A model generated the notes under the pieces. The model was not told where the DNA came from. It worked only from the letters and a program-made list of their open reading frames with translations, and did no database searches. From Spodoptera frugiperda (Eukaryota > Arthropoda > Insecta > Lepidoptera > Noctuidae), in NCBI RefSeq assembly GCF_023101765.2, contig NC_064237.1, positions 12,382,199 through 12,446,198 on the forward strand: a DNA stretch of 64,000 nt, read 5' to 3'. Each line of letters opens with the position of its first letter. Position 1 is the first letter of the stretch. The position numbers and the translations under genes are program-made. Shown here one piece after another: positions 1 through 12,500 of the stretch.

Positions 1-459
1 AAAAGAAACAAAATTATATAATTAGTTGAAAAAGTTGACACATTTTTTTATGCCGTTTATTTTCTTTACAAGATGATAATACCCTAAATAACCAATTCGG
101 TAGAAAATGAAAACAACATGTAATACATAAAAATATAGTTTATGTTAAACAGTTTTAACTGATAGCTTACCATCAGGTGACCCATCCACTCGTATCTCCT
201 ATTCCATAAAAAAGGGTAGAAATGAACCTTCCTTTTTCATTAGTTCAGTTTAACGTCAAGGGAAAATCCACTTTACATGTTTAGAGATAATAAATAAACA
301 ATAGACGATCTATCGGATTTTCCACCACGCGAGGTTTCGGCTGGATATAATGATAATTGTTATCAATTTTATGATTTTGGTGTGGATTTTAACATGTGCT
401 TTGATTCATAATATAATAGTAACAACACGAAACAAATGGCATCAAATTAAATTAAAAGT

Positions 460-780
460 ATTTTGGCAATGTAGACTGGTGACAATTGCTACGCTACGTA
501 GCTGTGGATACGTTTGGTTTCCACCAATCATATTCATTGGTACACATAGTTTAGCACTGGTGGAAACGGACTCAGCTAAGCTTAGCTGAAAATATAGCTG
601 TGTTTTTTGTATGGAAAGTTGCGTGCTATGGATGCGTGCTACGGATGTCTGCTATGGATGTTTCGATCCCTACTATCGACACATCGCATACTCGAGCTGC
701 GCATCTTCCTCGTACAGCATAGTTTCACAGCTTAGCTATTACATCTTCGTAGCAAAATCCATGAATGTAACAAAACTGTC
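460..780 (+). repeat. MITE family M1, copy 1
   Basis: It shares long stretches with 1795-2080, 19320-19530, 23665-23990 and 36335-36690, including blocks like GGAAACGGACTCAGCTAAGC and repeated GTGCTATGGATG words. The ends of better copies read GCTATGCTACG in opposite orientation, so this is probably a terminal-inverted-repeat MITE. No coding capacity is seen. Confidence 0.6.
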
Positions 781-1032
781 ACACATCGCTAATATCAAAC
801 AAAATTCACCGATAATATACTCGTAACTACTTAGATAATAAATATTTTAATCAATGGGTGTGACATCAACCCTGAAAATTAACCTTCGCAGTGCATTGCC
901 CTTATATTGGCTTTAGATATTCAATAATTGGATTTAAAATATCTTTTATTATTCTTGGAATTTTATGAGGTTATTTTATTAGCACGAATGCATGTACGAA
1001 TACATTTTTTTTTTCTTTTAAAATCAAACATT

Positions 1033-1180
1033 ACCCTTAGTATGAGTTTTCCTTACGTCGAACGCAAACGAAACGAGAGGGCGTTCAGCGCTTTGATAGG
1101 CCGGCGCGAATGAACTAACCAATCTAACCGCCGCTCTCGTTTCGATCTCGTTTAACATAAAACAAACTTGTACTAAGGGT
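1033..1180. repeat. small palindromic MITE (ACCCTTAGTA ends)
   Basis: It begins ACCCTTAGTATGAG and ends with the inverse (TACTAAGGGT), with further imperfect complementarity inward. The GC-rich centre contains GGCCGGCGCG. A partial relative lies at about 30130-30230 (GTTTAACGTAAAGCAAATTA followed by TACTAAGGGC). It is a non-autonomous DNA element by structure. Confidence 0.5.
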
Positions 1181-1794
1181 ACAGAACATTAAGATTGCAA
1201 TTTCTTATTGTGCAATATGTCTCCTTCTTCTATTGTCCACTATTAGATCTTCCACGATTCTACTAATACGTATGTATGTTTTTACACATTAAAATGATTC
1301 ACGCCCATTCATCATTCAAGATAAAATCTAACTTTCCTATCAACTGTAGCCAATAATTCATTACCGGTCACGAAATAATTTCAAAGTGTCATTTAATATT
1401 AATTGATTAATATCTTGTTAATAACACTATCGACTTTATGTGACATTAGTCGATATGTATCGATCAATCACAGACGATAGACAATTTCGAAATGAAATCT
1501 TAGATACCAGTGTCCGATATGTTTTAATCAGGATTAATTCTTTGGAAGACACAGGCATTTGTTTTGATGCAACTGTCGATATTTGGGCAGTGATTAAAGA
1601 AGTATAAAGACGTTATTATTGATAAACAGTATCGAGTGCAAAGGATTTAGTAATCGATGGCGGTAGGCAATCTCAAAGAGATTAGCAAACTGCGCACAAT
1701 TACTTATTAATAGAAGCTAATGCTGAAGATTTTGTGAAGGATTCAAATCTATAATTATATACGCCAACATTTAAAGTTGTGGCATTTAGGATGG

Positions 1795-2080
1795 TTTTTC
1801 ACCAGATGGATGGATGACGTAGTTATGCTACGTAGCACATTTCTGTTGAAAAATGATGATGTTGAAAGATGAAATAGTAAGCTGTGAAACTATGTGACCG
1901 TTACTACTGCTACTTAGCTATGTAGCTATGGGAGGAAAATGCGCATCTTGAGTATGAGATGTACCGATAATAGGTAAGCCATCCACAGCACGCATCTCTC
2001 GATATAAAAAAACCTAGCTTAGCTGATTCCTTTTACATCAGTGCTAAGCGTGTGTACCAATTACTAAGATTTGTGCAAGC
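1795..2080 (-). repeat. MITE family M1, copy 2
   Basis: It is in reverse orientation relative to the copy at 460-780. Shared landmarks are GTAAGCTGTGAAACTATGTG, GCATCTCTCGATAT, the oligo-A run and CAGTGCTAAGCGTGTGTACC. Confidence 0.55.
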
Positions 2081-2260
2081 GAAACGCATACACAGCAACG
2101 TGAATTTATGGCAGAAAAGCACCCTTGTACCTGAACGTACTGATCGCTTGTCGGTGGTTTTCCACAGAAACTGTATACACTCCCAGAGTTAGGTTTTAAA
2201 ATTATTCGTAAGATATTGTCCTCTTGATGAAGTCCATTAAAATATTTCCTTCTTCCACAG

Positions 2261-4413
2261 CCTACCTGCTCGCTGAAGCCGGTTACGACGTATGGCTAGG
2301 CAATGCCCGTGGTAACTTCTACTCCCGCAAACACAGAACCCTGAACCCAGACAGCACCATCAACCACAACTTCTGGAGATTCAGTTGGGATGAAATCGGT
2401 AACATCGACCTCGCTGCTTTCGTAGACTTCATCTTGGAGAGAACTGGTCATGAGAAACTCCACTACATCGGCCATTCTCAGGGCGGAACCACCTTCCTGG
2501 TGTTGAACTCTTTGAAACCCCAATACAATGACAAGTTCATCAGCTTCCAAGGGTTAGCTCCTGCTTCCTACTTCGAACACAACGAGGTGGAACTATTCCT
2601 CAGCTTGGCTCCTCATGAAGCAACCATTGAGGTTAGTATCTGTTAATATTTTCTTCTCTAATAATTTATTTTGTTGTGAGATCCAAGACGACACGCGCCG
2701 GACTTCAGTGTTCCGGTATTTTCATGGTTGTATCCAGTCTAGATCTTGGCTTACAAGAGTTGTAGCGGTTTTGGGCGGTTGTGGAGGGCTTGTCCCATTA
2801 AAAAAAAAACGACTTTTCTACTGCATATTCTCATACTTTTTGCTCTGTAAGGGTATTAAATGGTTTTGTTTCATCATCGTTTGTTTAAATTTGAAGGACC
2901 TATTGAATTGTTCAACGTTAAATAACTGATTTAATTAAAACATCGGTCTAGTCTATTATTTGTTCATTAGACCAATTAATAATATAAACAAAGAACTTAT
3001 GTTTTATTACAATGTAAAATGAAAAACATGTTTCATGACATTTACCTATTATTTATCAAAGTTGAAATAGAAGATAAACATCGAGGCATGGTATACGACT
3101 GTTACGTGTCACAAATTACCTGATTATCAATTATAATCATGTTTTTACTAGAGATATCTGCTACGTAACCTATAAGTCGGTTTTTGCGAAGAAATATCGT
3201 TAGTTAAATACATAGATAAAAATCTATTTCTTTTAAAATAATCAATTCGCAATTGTTAAACCAGGATGTATTAATACCAAAGCTATGATGCGTGGACACG
3301 TGTTTATTCAAAATCGCTAGTTCCTCTGATAAGGGCTTCGATTAATCAGTTTCTATTTTCCGCTAATAGAGTCAATAAGGGTTTTACACACCAAGTTAAT
3401 TACTATTAATATTTTAGTTAGAACTTGTTTTCCCTTAAGAAAAAGATGGTAACTTTGTATTCTTCTTCCACAGACTACCGCCTTCCTCCTAGGCCAGCCT
3501 GAGGTCTTCGGTAACCGAGATTTCGTGAGCTGGATTAGATCAACTTTCTGCAATGGAATGCCTAATCTCATGGCTGAACTCTGTGATATGGAATTCGACA
3601 ACATTCTCGACCCTGAACATTACAATGCTGTAAGTATCCAAAGTTTTACCATGAAATCGTCGAGAGTAGTAGTAAAATAAGATCTATATAAATAAGTCGG
3701 GTTTTCCTTCCTGACGCTATAACTCCAGAAGGCGTGAACCGATTTCCACGGTTTTGCATTTGTTGGAAAGGTCGAGACTCGAGCTCCATGAGATTTATAG
3801 CAAAGAAAATTCAGAAAAAAATTCAAGAGAAAATTCAGGAAAATAGGGAAATTAATTTTTCACATACAGCGTCATCTCTGATACAAAAATAAGAATAAAA
3901 TAAAAATAACAACGAATATGTCCCACTCGAATACGTAAAACTGACGAATAAATAAATTGAAAAATTCTCGCTTACTATCTGTTTGTTGTACCAACACTAA
4001 ATGTTATATTTTTCTTCCAGACCATGATCCCACTGTTCTTGTCGCACGCACCAGCTGGTGCCTCCGTGCGCCAAGTCGCCCACTACGGTCAAACCATCCG
4101 CTTCAACGCTTTCCGTCGCTACAATCACAATCCTATCACCAACTTGGCAACATACGGCAATGCGAACCCTCCAGCCTACGACCTCTCCAAGGTCACCGTC
4201 CCCTCCTACCTCCACTACGGCCAGAATGACAAAGAAGTTAATTACAAGGACCTCATGACTCTTGCAGCGAATTTGCCCAATGTTGTCGGTACGTACAAAG
4301 TTGAGAGAGATACTTTCAACCACTACGATTTCATTTGGGGCAAGGATGTGAGAGACGAGCTGTACGAAAGGACCCTGATCCCCCTGATGAAGGAGGCTGA
4401 GAGCAAACTATGA
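2261..4413 (+). CDS. acid-lipase-like (lipase 3-type) alpha/beta hydrolase, 3' exons only
   Basis: Three exons join in frame: 2261-2631 (enters in phase 2, completing an Ala codon), 3474-3629 and 4021-4413 (TGA). Introns are GT-AG with pyrimidine-rich acceptors. They encode about 305 residues, against roughly 400 in the family, so the N-terminal quarter (signal peptide, oxyanion region) is missing from the window. Family hallmarks are visible: AGYDVWLGNARGN just after the exon start, the nucleophile elbow GHSQGG (Ser codon 2476-2478), the acid residue in YGQNDKEV (Asp 4228-4230) and the catalytic His in FNHYDFIWG (His 4321-4323). The catalytic triad is therefore intact. Known family members are secreted or lysosomal lipases hydrolysing neutral lipid esters; in caterpillars they are often midgut enzymes. 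The substrate here is inferred. Coding GC is clearly higher than in the surrounding DNA. The first intron carries a retrotransposon 3' end (2651-2815). Confidence 0.9.
2651..2815 (+). mobile_element. 3' end of a non-LTR retrotransposon in the lipase intron
   Basis: This resembles the 3' end of the long retrotransposon at 63700-63880. Shared words in the same order are GATCCAAGAC, CGCGCCGGACTTCAGTGTTC, GGCTTACA(A/G)GAGTTG and GGGCTTGTCCCAT, followed by poly-A. It is a severely 5'-truncated copy of the same family in the same orientation, typical of target-primed reverse transcription. I could not fix a target-site duplication. Confidence 0.75.
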
Positions 4414-5833
4414 TTCCGACGCTACTTGTAAATAGTGTAAATATGATTGTGATATAAGGATTCCGATTTAAGATTTGTTTTATTTATTGTCCTTCTTAAA
4501 TAAGAAGAGTTCTTGAATGGAGACAGTGAACTTGTAGATATTAATAATGATGGCTTGACGTGTGTGATTAATGTTTTTTGTCAAGTCGTTATTCAAAATC
4601 AAAAGAGTTATTTGTAAGAGCGGCTTCAAATTAAGCGTTTGAACAGCGTGGGCGTTCGCGTCGCGCAGAAGCCACGTTGGCGTTATAGCGGCGTCAGAAC
4701 AAGAGTAAATGCAATGCATTATCCTACGTTGGACAAACGCTCAATTTGGAGGCGCTCTTAAATGTCCTGTTAAATTACAATTTAGACAGCGGTGGAGTTG
4801 TACATGGACCTTGGTCCATTATTTTCCTGTGGATATAAATATGGTAAATGTATTAACTTCGCAATGTTTGTAATTACACTGATTAATGATTACTGATGAA
4901 TTTGTTTTCTTTTCTCTGATAACACAATATTAGACATCACACCATTTGTTTCCTAAAATGTTGAACCATGGTCATCGCCAAATAAAAAAAATCATAATGT
5001 TTTGCCTGACGCGGTAATTGCATCCACTATGACTGTATAAGTTATGAATATAGCTATGATACCTACATAACTATTCATGATCATCCCATCAACAGCCTAT
5101 AAGTAGCCACTGCTGACTAAAGACCTCTTCTCACACGGAGGTTTGAGCATTAATAATTGCCACGCTTGCTCAATGCGGGTTGGCAATTTCAAACTTATAT
5201 ATAATTAGAAATTATATGTCCAGGTTTCCTCACGATATTTTCCTTCACCGTTTGTCAGTGGTGTCTCAATAATCATAGAAAATATACATGTAACTTGGAA
5301 AAGTCACATTAGAATTTGCCGTTAGTAGGTTTCGAATCCGCATTCTCATGCATGAGAAACCCCGGGCCACCATGACACTATAGCGAAAACTATTATAACC
5401 TAAAATACCTTTATCTATTATACCAAAACTATTCTCTTATCATGACGACATATTAAGTACTTTAAACAAATATTACATCAGGTTTTGACATCAGGATTTC
5501 CGATTATTTTGTTGGTAAGTATTTTGTACTGATAAAATTCTTGCCGATTCATATCGATACAAAATTAATTAAATGTGTGATTTAAAAAAAGGAGGTTCTC
5601 AGTTTCACTTAAATGTACATATGTATGTTTGTGCGCGATTATTTCGTGTTTGGCTGAACTGATTTTGATGCGGTTTTCAGCATAGTATTTTTCAAATTTA
5701 GTAGAAGGATTTTGGTGTGTAATCAGTGGAACTTTAATTTCTCATAGGAGCCAAATAAGTTTGCGAATTAATATAGAAGTGTTATTTCTGGTAAAGTGTG
5801 GAATAATAAAAGAAAAACAAATGCTTACATGTC
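4414..5833. other. intergenic DNA between the lipase and the mwh-like gene
   Basis: This is the 3' flank of two convergently arranged genes. No canonical AATAAA occurs close after the lipase stop; the first good one is at 4981-4986 and TAAATAAG occurs near 4497. It contains a SINE (5085-5385, minus). The rest is AT-rich without recognised features. Confidence 0.5.
5085..5385 (-). repeat. tRNA-derived SINE, family S4
   Basis: Read on the minus strand it starts with an A-box-like GTGGCCCGGGG and then a B-box-like GGATTCGAAACC, and ends near CCACTGCTGA / CAGCCTATAAG. Other copies are at 15160-15355, 39545-39835 and 40165-40470, with a fragment at 50340-50460. Confidence 0.65.
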
Positions 5834-5839
5834 TTTATT
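5834..5839 (-). promoter_or_regulatory. candidate poly(A) signal AATAAA of the mwh-like gene
   Basis: It is the first canonical AATAAA on the minus strand downstream of the stop at 6594, and gives a 3' UTR of about 0.75 kb. It is supported by position only. Confidence 0.45.
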
Positions 5840-6593
5840 ACAATAATAAAGTAAATACAAGAAAATACTACGAATTTAATTGATAAACAGAATTATTTAC
5901 AACGATCCAATAAGGTAATTAGGTAGTTAACAAATATACAGACATATTTGCACTAGATATTAGTTTATGATTTGAAGGATGCGTGATAAATGAAAGATTG
6001 AAATGCATTTTAAAACATCGAATCAAAAAGTTCTTAATATCGAATTTTAAATCGAAACTCGTGTATGGTGTTCAAAGAGTTCAAAATGATTACAGAAATA
6101 AAATAAAAAAAGTAATTGATGAACTGGCAGCAGTGACATTGTGATCTTAAGCCAATTTTGCTACAAAACAAAATTACCAAGATACATAATAATTAATTAA
6201 TCGCTAAATTACTAAAAATAAATTAAAAGATGAACTTATACATTCAGTTTTGGCTGGTCGAGAACAACAATGAGATTTAACGACAGACTAGATTCTGAGC
6301 AACATTTAAAGTCCCAAAATCATCAAAGTAGGCTTTACCACCTTCAGAAAAAAGTAGGATTTGAATTAAAGTTTTACTTCTTTCACTCATAAAGTGTGTT
6401 TGTCCAGTTTACATTTGCTAACGTTAACCCATTTGGTAAATAAATTATTGACAGCCATTTAAATCGACCAAAAACTGAATATTTCACTAAATGTTAGCTT
6501 CATCCTAGAGGGCTATATTGCACTATCCATATAATTAGGTACGAAACACTAAAATTAGTCGTTGGTTCCGAAAACATACAATAGAAGCACCTA

Positions 6594-9500
6594 TTAGTAC
6601 AACCCTGAAGGCATGTCTGTAACTTTGTGGACGCCATATTTGCTCGAGTTCGAACCGATTGGGGACAGAGTTCTCTTCAAGTCTGCGTGGCTGTGTGTTC
6701 CAGTGACGACGAGACTCGTCATGCTGGCAGGAGCATCTCTAAGCATATGAGGTCCAGAGTAAAAGCCAGCGTTGCTATGACCACGCTTCACCAGGAATGT
6801 AGAACTGTTGAAGGCAGTTTGACTCTCAAGGCTAGAGTTCAACTTAGGCTGGGTCATGTAAAATTGCTTTGATTCCATTTTTATATCATCCTTAGACTTT
6901 GTGTCGTAACGATTCATGTTGGTAAGTTTGCTGTTGGATCTTGTGACTGGGATCAAAGGGCTCTCATTTCCTCCATCACTGCTAGTCCTGGAACAGGATC
7001 TCTGTCGTCTCTCGTATGGCCAGATGGGCTTTTTAGGTTCAGTCAGCATTACAATATCTACCATTGAGTTCAGACCCTCATCAATCCGGTCGAGACTTTT
7101 AGTAAGCTTCTTGGACTCAATCAAGTTCACTATTTCGTCTACTCGGTTGCATTTTGAATTAGACCTTTGCAGCGGGTACATTGAACCCATGTGAGGAGTA
7201 TGAGTTTCAGTATAAAACATACTATCAATGTATTCTCTCTGTCTCGATCCCTTTTCAGAAGTTTGGAAAGACTCACTTCGTTTAATAGACGTCCTTCTAC
7301 TTTCTTCTCTGGAGCGGGTTCTCGAACGCTTGGGTCTACCTTCATCCTTATTCCTATCTGTAATAGAATTGAAAACGGCTCGACACTCGTGGAAATCAAA
7401 ACTAGAACCCGAAGGTTTCTTGCTAACTGGTTTAGTGTATTTTGAGGCGCTAAGTAAAGAGTCAGATCCTTCGTCACTTGAATAGAAGTGATCATCGTAA
7501 AGATCAGGCGGTTTATAGACCAATCCTTGGTCTACTACTGGTGGGACAAATAAGTGTAGCAGGCTCTTTGCCTTTCTAGGTGGGTGGGGGACTATTCTGC
7601 TTGGTACAATTTCAGACTCTTGATCCTCTTCTACGCTATCGTCTGGGAAATCCTCTTTTCCTTTAATCTGTATACTGTGTCTAGTGCTAGTGATAGAATC
7701 TTCTTTTTCGTCCCTATGCTTTTTGCATTCTAAAGGGACGTTAATTTCTGAAGTCTGGTTACATCTAGATGACCGATCATCAATATAATCTTTAGCATAT
7801 TGTTCCGATTCTGCGTGATTGACTATGTTCCTTAATTCTTGAATAACTTCATCTATTGTTGTTTCATCTTCTTCGTCTGAAGATTTCTTGTCATTCTTTT
7901 TGCATTCAAGTTTTTTGTGTAACGTACGTTTGTTTCGCATCAGATCGTAGGTTTCGTTTTTGACATTGAATACTTCATAGACCATGGAGTCTCGTTGAGG
8001 ATCACCTTCGGGGCTGAGAGATCTCTCTGATGAACTGATGCCTTCGTCTTCTGGAGGTGATGACTCATCTGTGAAATAAAAATGAATAGTTATATTTCAT
8101 ATTACCATACCAGTGGGTTTGTAAGAGAACATTGTCTGAAACGTTGCATTTCGGGATCGTAATCCCAACTAATCCAACTCAGCGATTAATCACATGAAAA
8201 GGGCCCATATAGATAATGTCTTACCTTTATTTCTATGGACTGAACTTTTCTTTTTCATGGCAAATGGTTTCTTCCTATTGGAGTTGCTATGTTCAGATCG
8301 TAATGAAGACACTTCCTCCTGTAGTTCACAACACTTCTCCTTCAAACATTTCTCTAAAGACAGCAGGATCCCTTTTTCTTCTTGAAGAATCTGATGAAGA
8401 ATAAGAGAAGTAATATATTATTTAAAGCTTAAAAAATTAAAAAGTTAGACCAATTTAACGTTAACAAGATGATATCATTATTATAACAGATTGTAGCTGA
8501 AAGGATAAGGTAATGTCTACTCGTATGGAGTTTTGCTGTCAACAGCTAGATTTCTCATCTCAAAATTTAACTCGCTAACTTAATTATTCTGAATTTTGAA
8601 ATTGAAAACTCCAATGGTAGGTACTACTACCAGATTGATGGATTTTAATCTCAAGGTCAAAGATATTTGGTCCTACTTAAGGGAGTCCGATTTAGAGGTA
8701 CATAGATCATATTTCTTACCATAAACGTAATTTTAGCCTTACCTTGACTCTCTTCTCAAGCAGATCCAGTTTATGCCTCAAATCATCTTTCTCTCTCTGA
8801 GCCTCATTTGCCTTCTCGCTCAACGTATCAATGTCGATCAGTTGCTTTTCGTAATCATCAATTTCTCGCGTCACTTGATCGTTCGCACTCGGCAGCTTGG
8901 CTACCATCTGAAAGTTTTCGAAATCAATACAGTTATAAATTGTAATCTATCATCATCATCAGTCGTAAGGCGTCCACTGCTGAACAAAGGCCTCCGCTTA
9001 TCCTCTATAGTAATATTATATATGCGAAAATTAGTGTGTTTGTTTATTTGTCCGTCTTTCAGTGCACATCGAACCGATGAATTGACATGATTTTTTAAGA
9101 GATGGAGTTTTTTATTCTCTTTATGGAAGTAATCTGAAGTCCTTAACGTAGTGCTTATTTTTTTGTTTACTTGTGACCATGTGAAATAGCGCATTTGAAG
9201 CCGCGGACGATGGTCAGTCATAAAAGTAATTAGTTCTTTGTAAAGACGACCGTAACAAAATGTAATTGTGCAATTTCCTTAGTGTATATCTGAAAAAAAG
9301 GATTCTGACCTTGATATTAATTCATTTTTCAATGTTACTTCTCAGGAAATTGGAAAAGCCTTGCAAAAGCGCCAACTTGTAATCTTATTAAATGATATAA
9401 ATATTTTTAGCAAGTCAGTCTATACTTAAAATGTAATTGACCTTATTATTAATAAGCCATCAAAAATAGGCCAAGTTGAGACATTAAATCTTTAAACCCA

Positions 9501-12500
9501 ATACAATCAGTCATAAATTATGCATAAACCTACACCAATCTTGCGAATATATTCAATACACTTTCGACTTTACTACATAGTGATATGGTTACAAGTAGGT
9601 TGATCTACCACCGAATGCACTTTCCACGCCCAGTGAATTCCCGAGACATCCGTGAACTTGACGTAATTAAAGATATCGATTTTAAGGTTATCTTATAATA
9701 TTTTTGATTATAATAATTGATAGTTAAACAGATAACAGCATAATGTATGTACACAAAGATATTACATGAACTTGATAAGAGTGTTATGATTTCAAGGGTA
9801 TTGCACAAATTCTTTATTGTCGCCAACCTTCTAGTAGGTTGCTTGGATACTTCTCAGCTGATAAGTAGAGGAAATAAAGAAAGGAGACAAGTTTTTGTAA
9901 TGCGGTAAAGATATAGCATTCTCAGAGTATTGGGATCATCCCGAAAGCTAAACTAGGCCTAGGGCGCCAGGTTAAACAGTTGCGCCGGGTCTAAGAAGCG
10001 CGTGCCTATAAGTGATGGCGGTGAAAAAATAGGCGTTTGTAGGTGCTTCCTCAGGGCGCTCACTAGTTTCAATCCGCCGCTAAACAATTTTTTTATATAA
10101 TTACAATGTATGTATGAAAATATCTTGTCATATCACACAGATAAAAAATGGGGTTTATTATTCATTAAAAATCTGGTCAATTTCCAAATCAATTTCAAGA
10201 CTGTTTTCAAATCTTACCTTTTTCAAAGTAACAATATCAAAGCCAGCCTGTTCCAACTCAGCTTGGATGTACAGCTTCCTTTGAGGAGTTGGAGCACTGC
10301 TCAACAAGGCATTGATGAAGGCAAGACCAGCTGCTTGAAGGTCTCCGGAACCACCAGAACTCTGCAGCATCCCCACTAGGAACCTGAAGCGGACTGGTTC
10401 ACCATATCTGAGACGGAGAGTGGATAGGGCTTCGGAAACCATACTGTGGCCCTTTGCTGGTGGGTAGCAGGCTTTTGTTAGGAGCTGCAATGAAAGAAAT
10501 ATTAAGCTGTAATTATTAATGTATTGCGTTATAAGGAACTATCCTCTCTGTTATGTTATTAAAGACAATAATGATAACATTTTACGCATCGACGGAATTG
10601 AACTTGCAAATCTTTTCTTTACTCAACTTTTTCATCAAAATAAATTTTGCAACCCCAATAATATGTTTTGTTATAACTTTCGTCAGACATACAAAATTAA
10701 TTATTATAGTTTCGGCAGTAGCCGCCAGTAGCAGTGCGACAATTGCCGCGTCGTGGGTCTTACGGAATGCTGCTCATGACTAATATGAACCTCTAGCATG
10801 GCTCTAGCCTCTAGTTTCACTAGTCGAGTTTCTGTCAAACAGTTACGTGAATTAAATCGATAACATAATAATTAACCCAATAATATTGGCAAATAATCTG
10901 GTAGTCGGAAATAGTATGCCGTTACTAGACTTACCTGCAACGCCAGAACCCTGGATTTGTTGACAGTAGACATGATGCAGACGGTGAGGGTGTATACTCC
11001 GTTGGAACCAGACACCAGTCTCCGCACGCAGTCTGGGTAGCGGCTGCAGCAGCTCCATAAACATTGTCTGGAAGAAGATGAACACCATCAGAATTGATAA
11101 AGTATCTATTATGACAAATGGTGACTGATGTATGAGTGAGGAAAAGACAAAGAAAAAATTTTAAGTATGTGTGCGAATTTTATTGTAGTAGGTATTTTTT
11201 GACAAGATTTGTGATCTGTTGCTCATCATCTACTAACTGGTGGAAGCAGAAGTAAAGAGAATGAAATGAATAAGCTAATTAAAAAAATAGCTGACTAAAT
11301 TAATATCATCCACAGGGCAAAGAAAACAGGCATGGAAGTTGTTGAGTCTTTGAAAACAAGATAAAAAGAAGGTAAAAAACGTTGTACTTACAAACAAGCT
11401 AATTCATCTAATAGCGGTCTTCTTCGCACAGCGGGCGGCCCACGCGCACCCTCTCCTGATTGGCTCAGCTGGACGTTTCGCAAGAGTTCCAGTAACAAAG
11501 TCACGCCATCTAGCGGCTCGCACGAGAACTCTTGGACGAAACTGGAAAGAAACAAGAAAAATCACAAAATAGAAACTAAAAATTCTGCGTGAAAATCGTA
11601 ATTAATAATTAATACCTACCACGCAATTAATCTGAGTGAGTTTGAAGATGCGAATAGCAAAACTATCTTCATGAGAAGAATTTGAACGGTACCTACTGTA
11701 TGCCCATAAGTTTAGTGAAATAGACCAGGAAGGGAACTAGTTCAGATTTGGGCAAATGTCCTGCGGCAACATCAACTTCGCTGTAGACATACCTACTTAA
11801 GCCGCGCTTGTCGGCTTCGCTTCGCATGACGCCAATATGATATGTGTAGGACATTCGTCCCCTAGTGTATCCTTGGCTTAAGCCTATTTCACAAGCTTCA
11901 TTAATACAGTTAACATATTATATATATCTCACAGATATACAATTAAATTCACCGTTAAAAGTAATTGAACTGGTAGGGTTGTTAATACCTCCTCTACTTA
12001 AACTAAATTGTATCATTTGTATTAAATAACTAGTTTTCTGCTAACACCATTAGTTTCTGTAGCATAAGTTACAATTATAATTTCCATTTTTGATTAAAAC
12101 TGCCGTGTAATTTAATGTTCGTATTAATATTATGTAGCCTTAGTCCTTCCTCTTACAATTCTTATTACATCTAAATCACAGTATATTAATATTATCGATG
12201 TAAAAGTTGGTTTGTTTAGTTGTTTGTACATCAATCATGCTGAAATTACTGAATGGATTTTGATGAAATCTCGTATACATCCAGCGTATGAGCTGACTTA
12301 GGTGATATGATAATTTTTATCCCACTGGAACGCTGTCGAAGCCGCTGGCTCGTAAGATATAAGCGGGTGATACATTATGTAGTGTTTTTTTTTTACTTAT
12401 AAATTGTTAATATTGTCAATATATACTGAATAGGTACTTTTTATTAAAGAGATAGTAAACAACGATAAACTAAAGACATGTCGTTGTTACTTTGCAAATC

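Larger units (their letters stand above)
1..2260. other. DNA upstream of the first visible lipase exon; no exon recognised
   Basis: I looked on the plus strand for the missing lipase N-terminus (signal peptide, the family's early 'TEDGY' region and the oxyanion-hole 'HG' region) and did not find it. The stretch is AT-rich and holds two copies of a TIR-type MITE (about 460-780 and 1795-2080) and a small palindromic MITE (1033-1180). It is either intron or 5' flank of the lipase. The open frame before position 2261 runs into intron-like sequence ending in a polypyrimidine tract and AG, so the ATG at 2224 is not a plausible start. Confidence 0.6.

Noticed and set aside
2224..2260. ATG at 2224 as the lipase start codon
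   Set aside because: The codons before 2261 are low-complexity and end in a polypyrimidine tract plus AG, with a family-conserved exon starting right after. It is intron, and the true N-terminus is outside the window.
2296..2550. Long open frame antisense to the lipase exon
   Set aside because: It is a by-product of codon bias in the sense exon and has no family resemblance.
6627..7485. Several plus-strand and shifted minus-strand open frames over the large mwh exon
   Set aside because: They overlap the well-supported coding frame, lack conserved features and break at exon borders.
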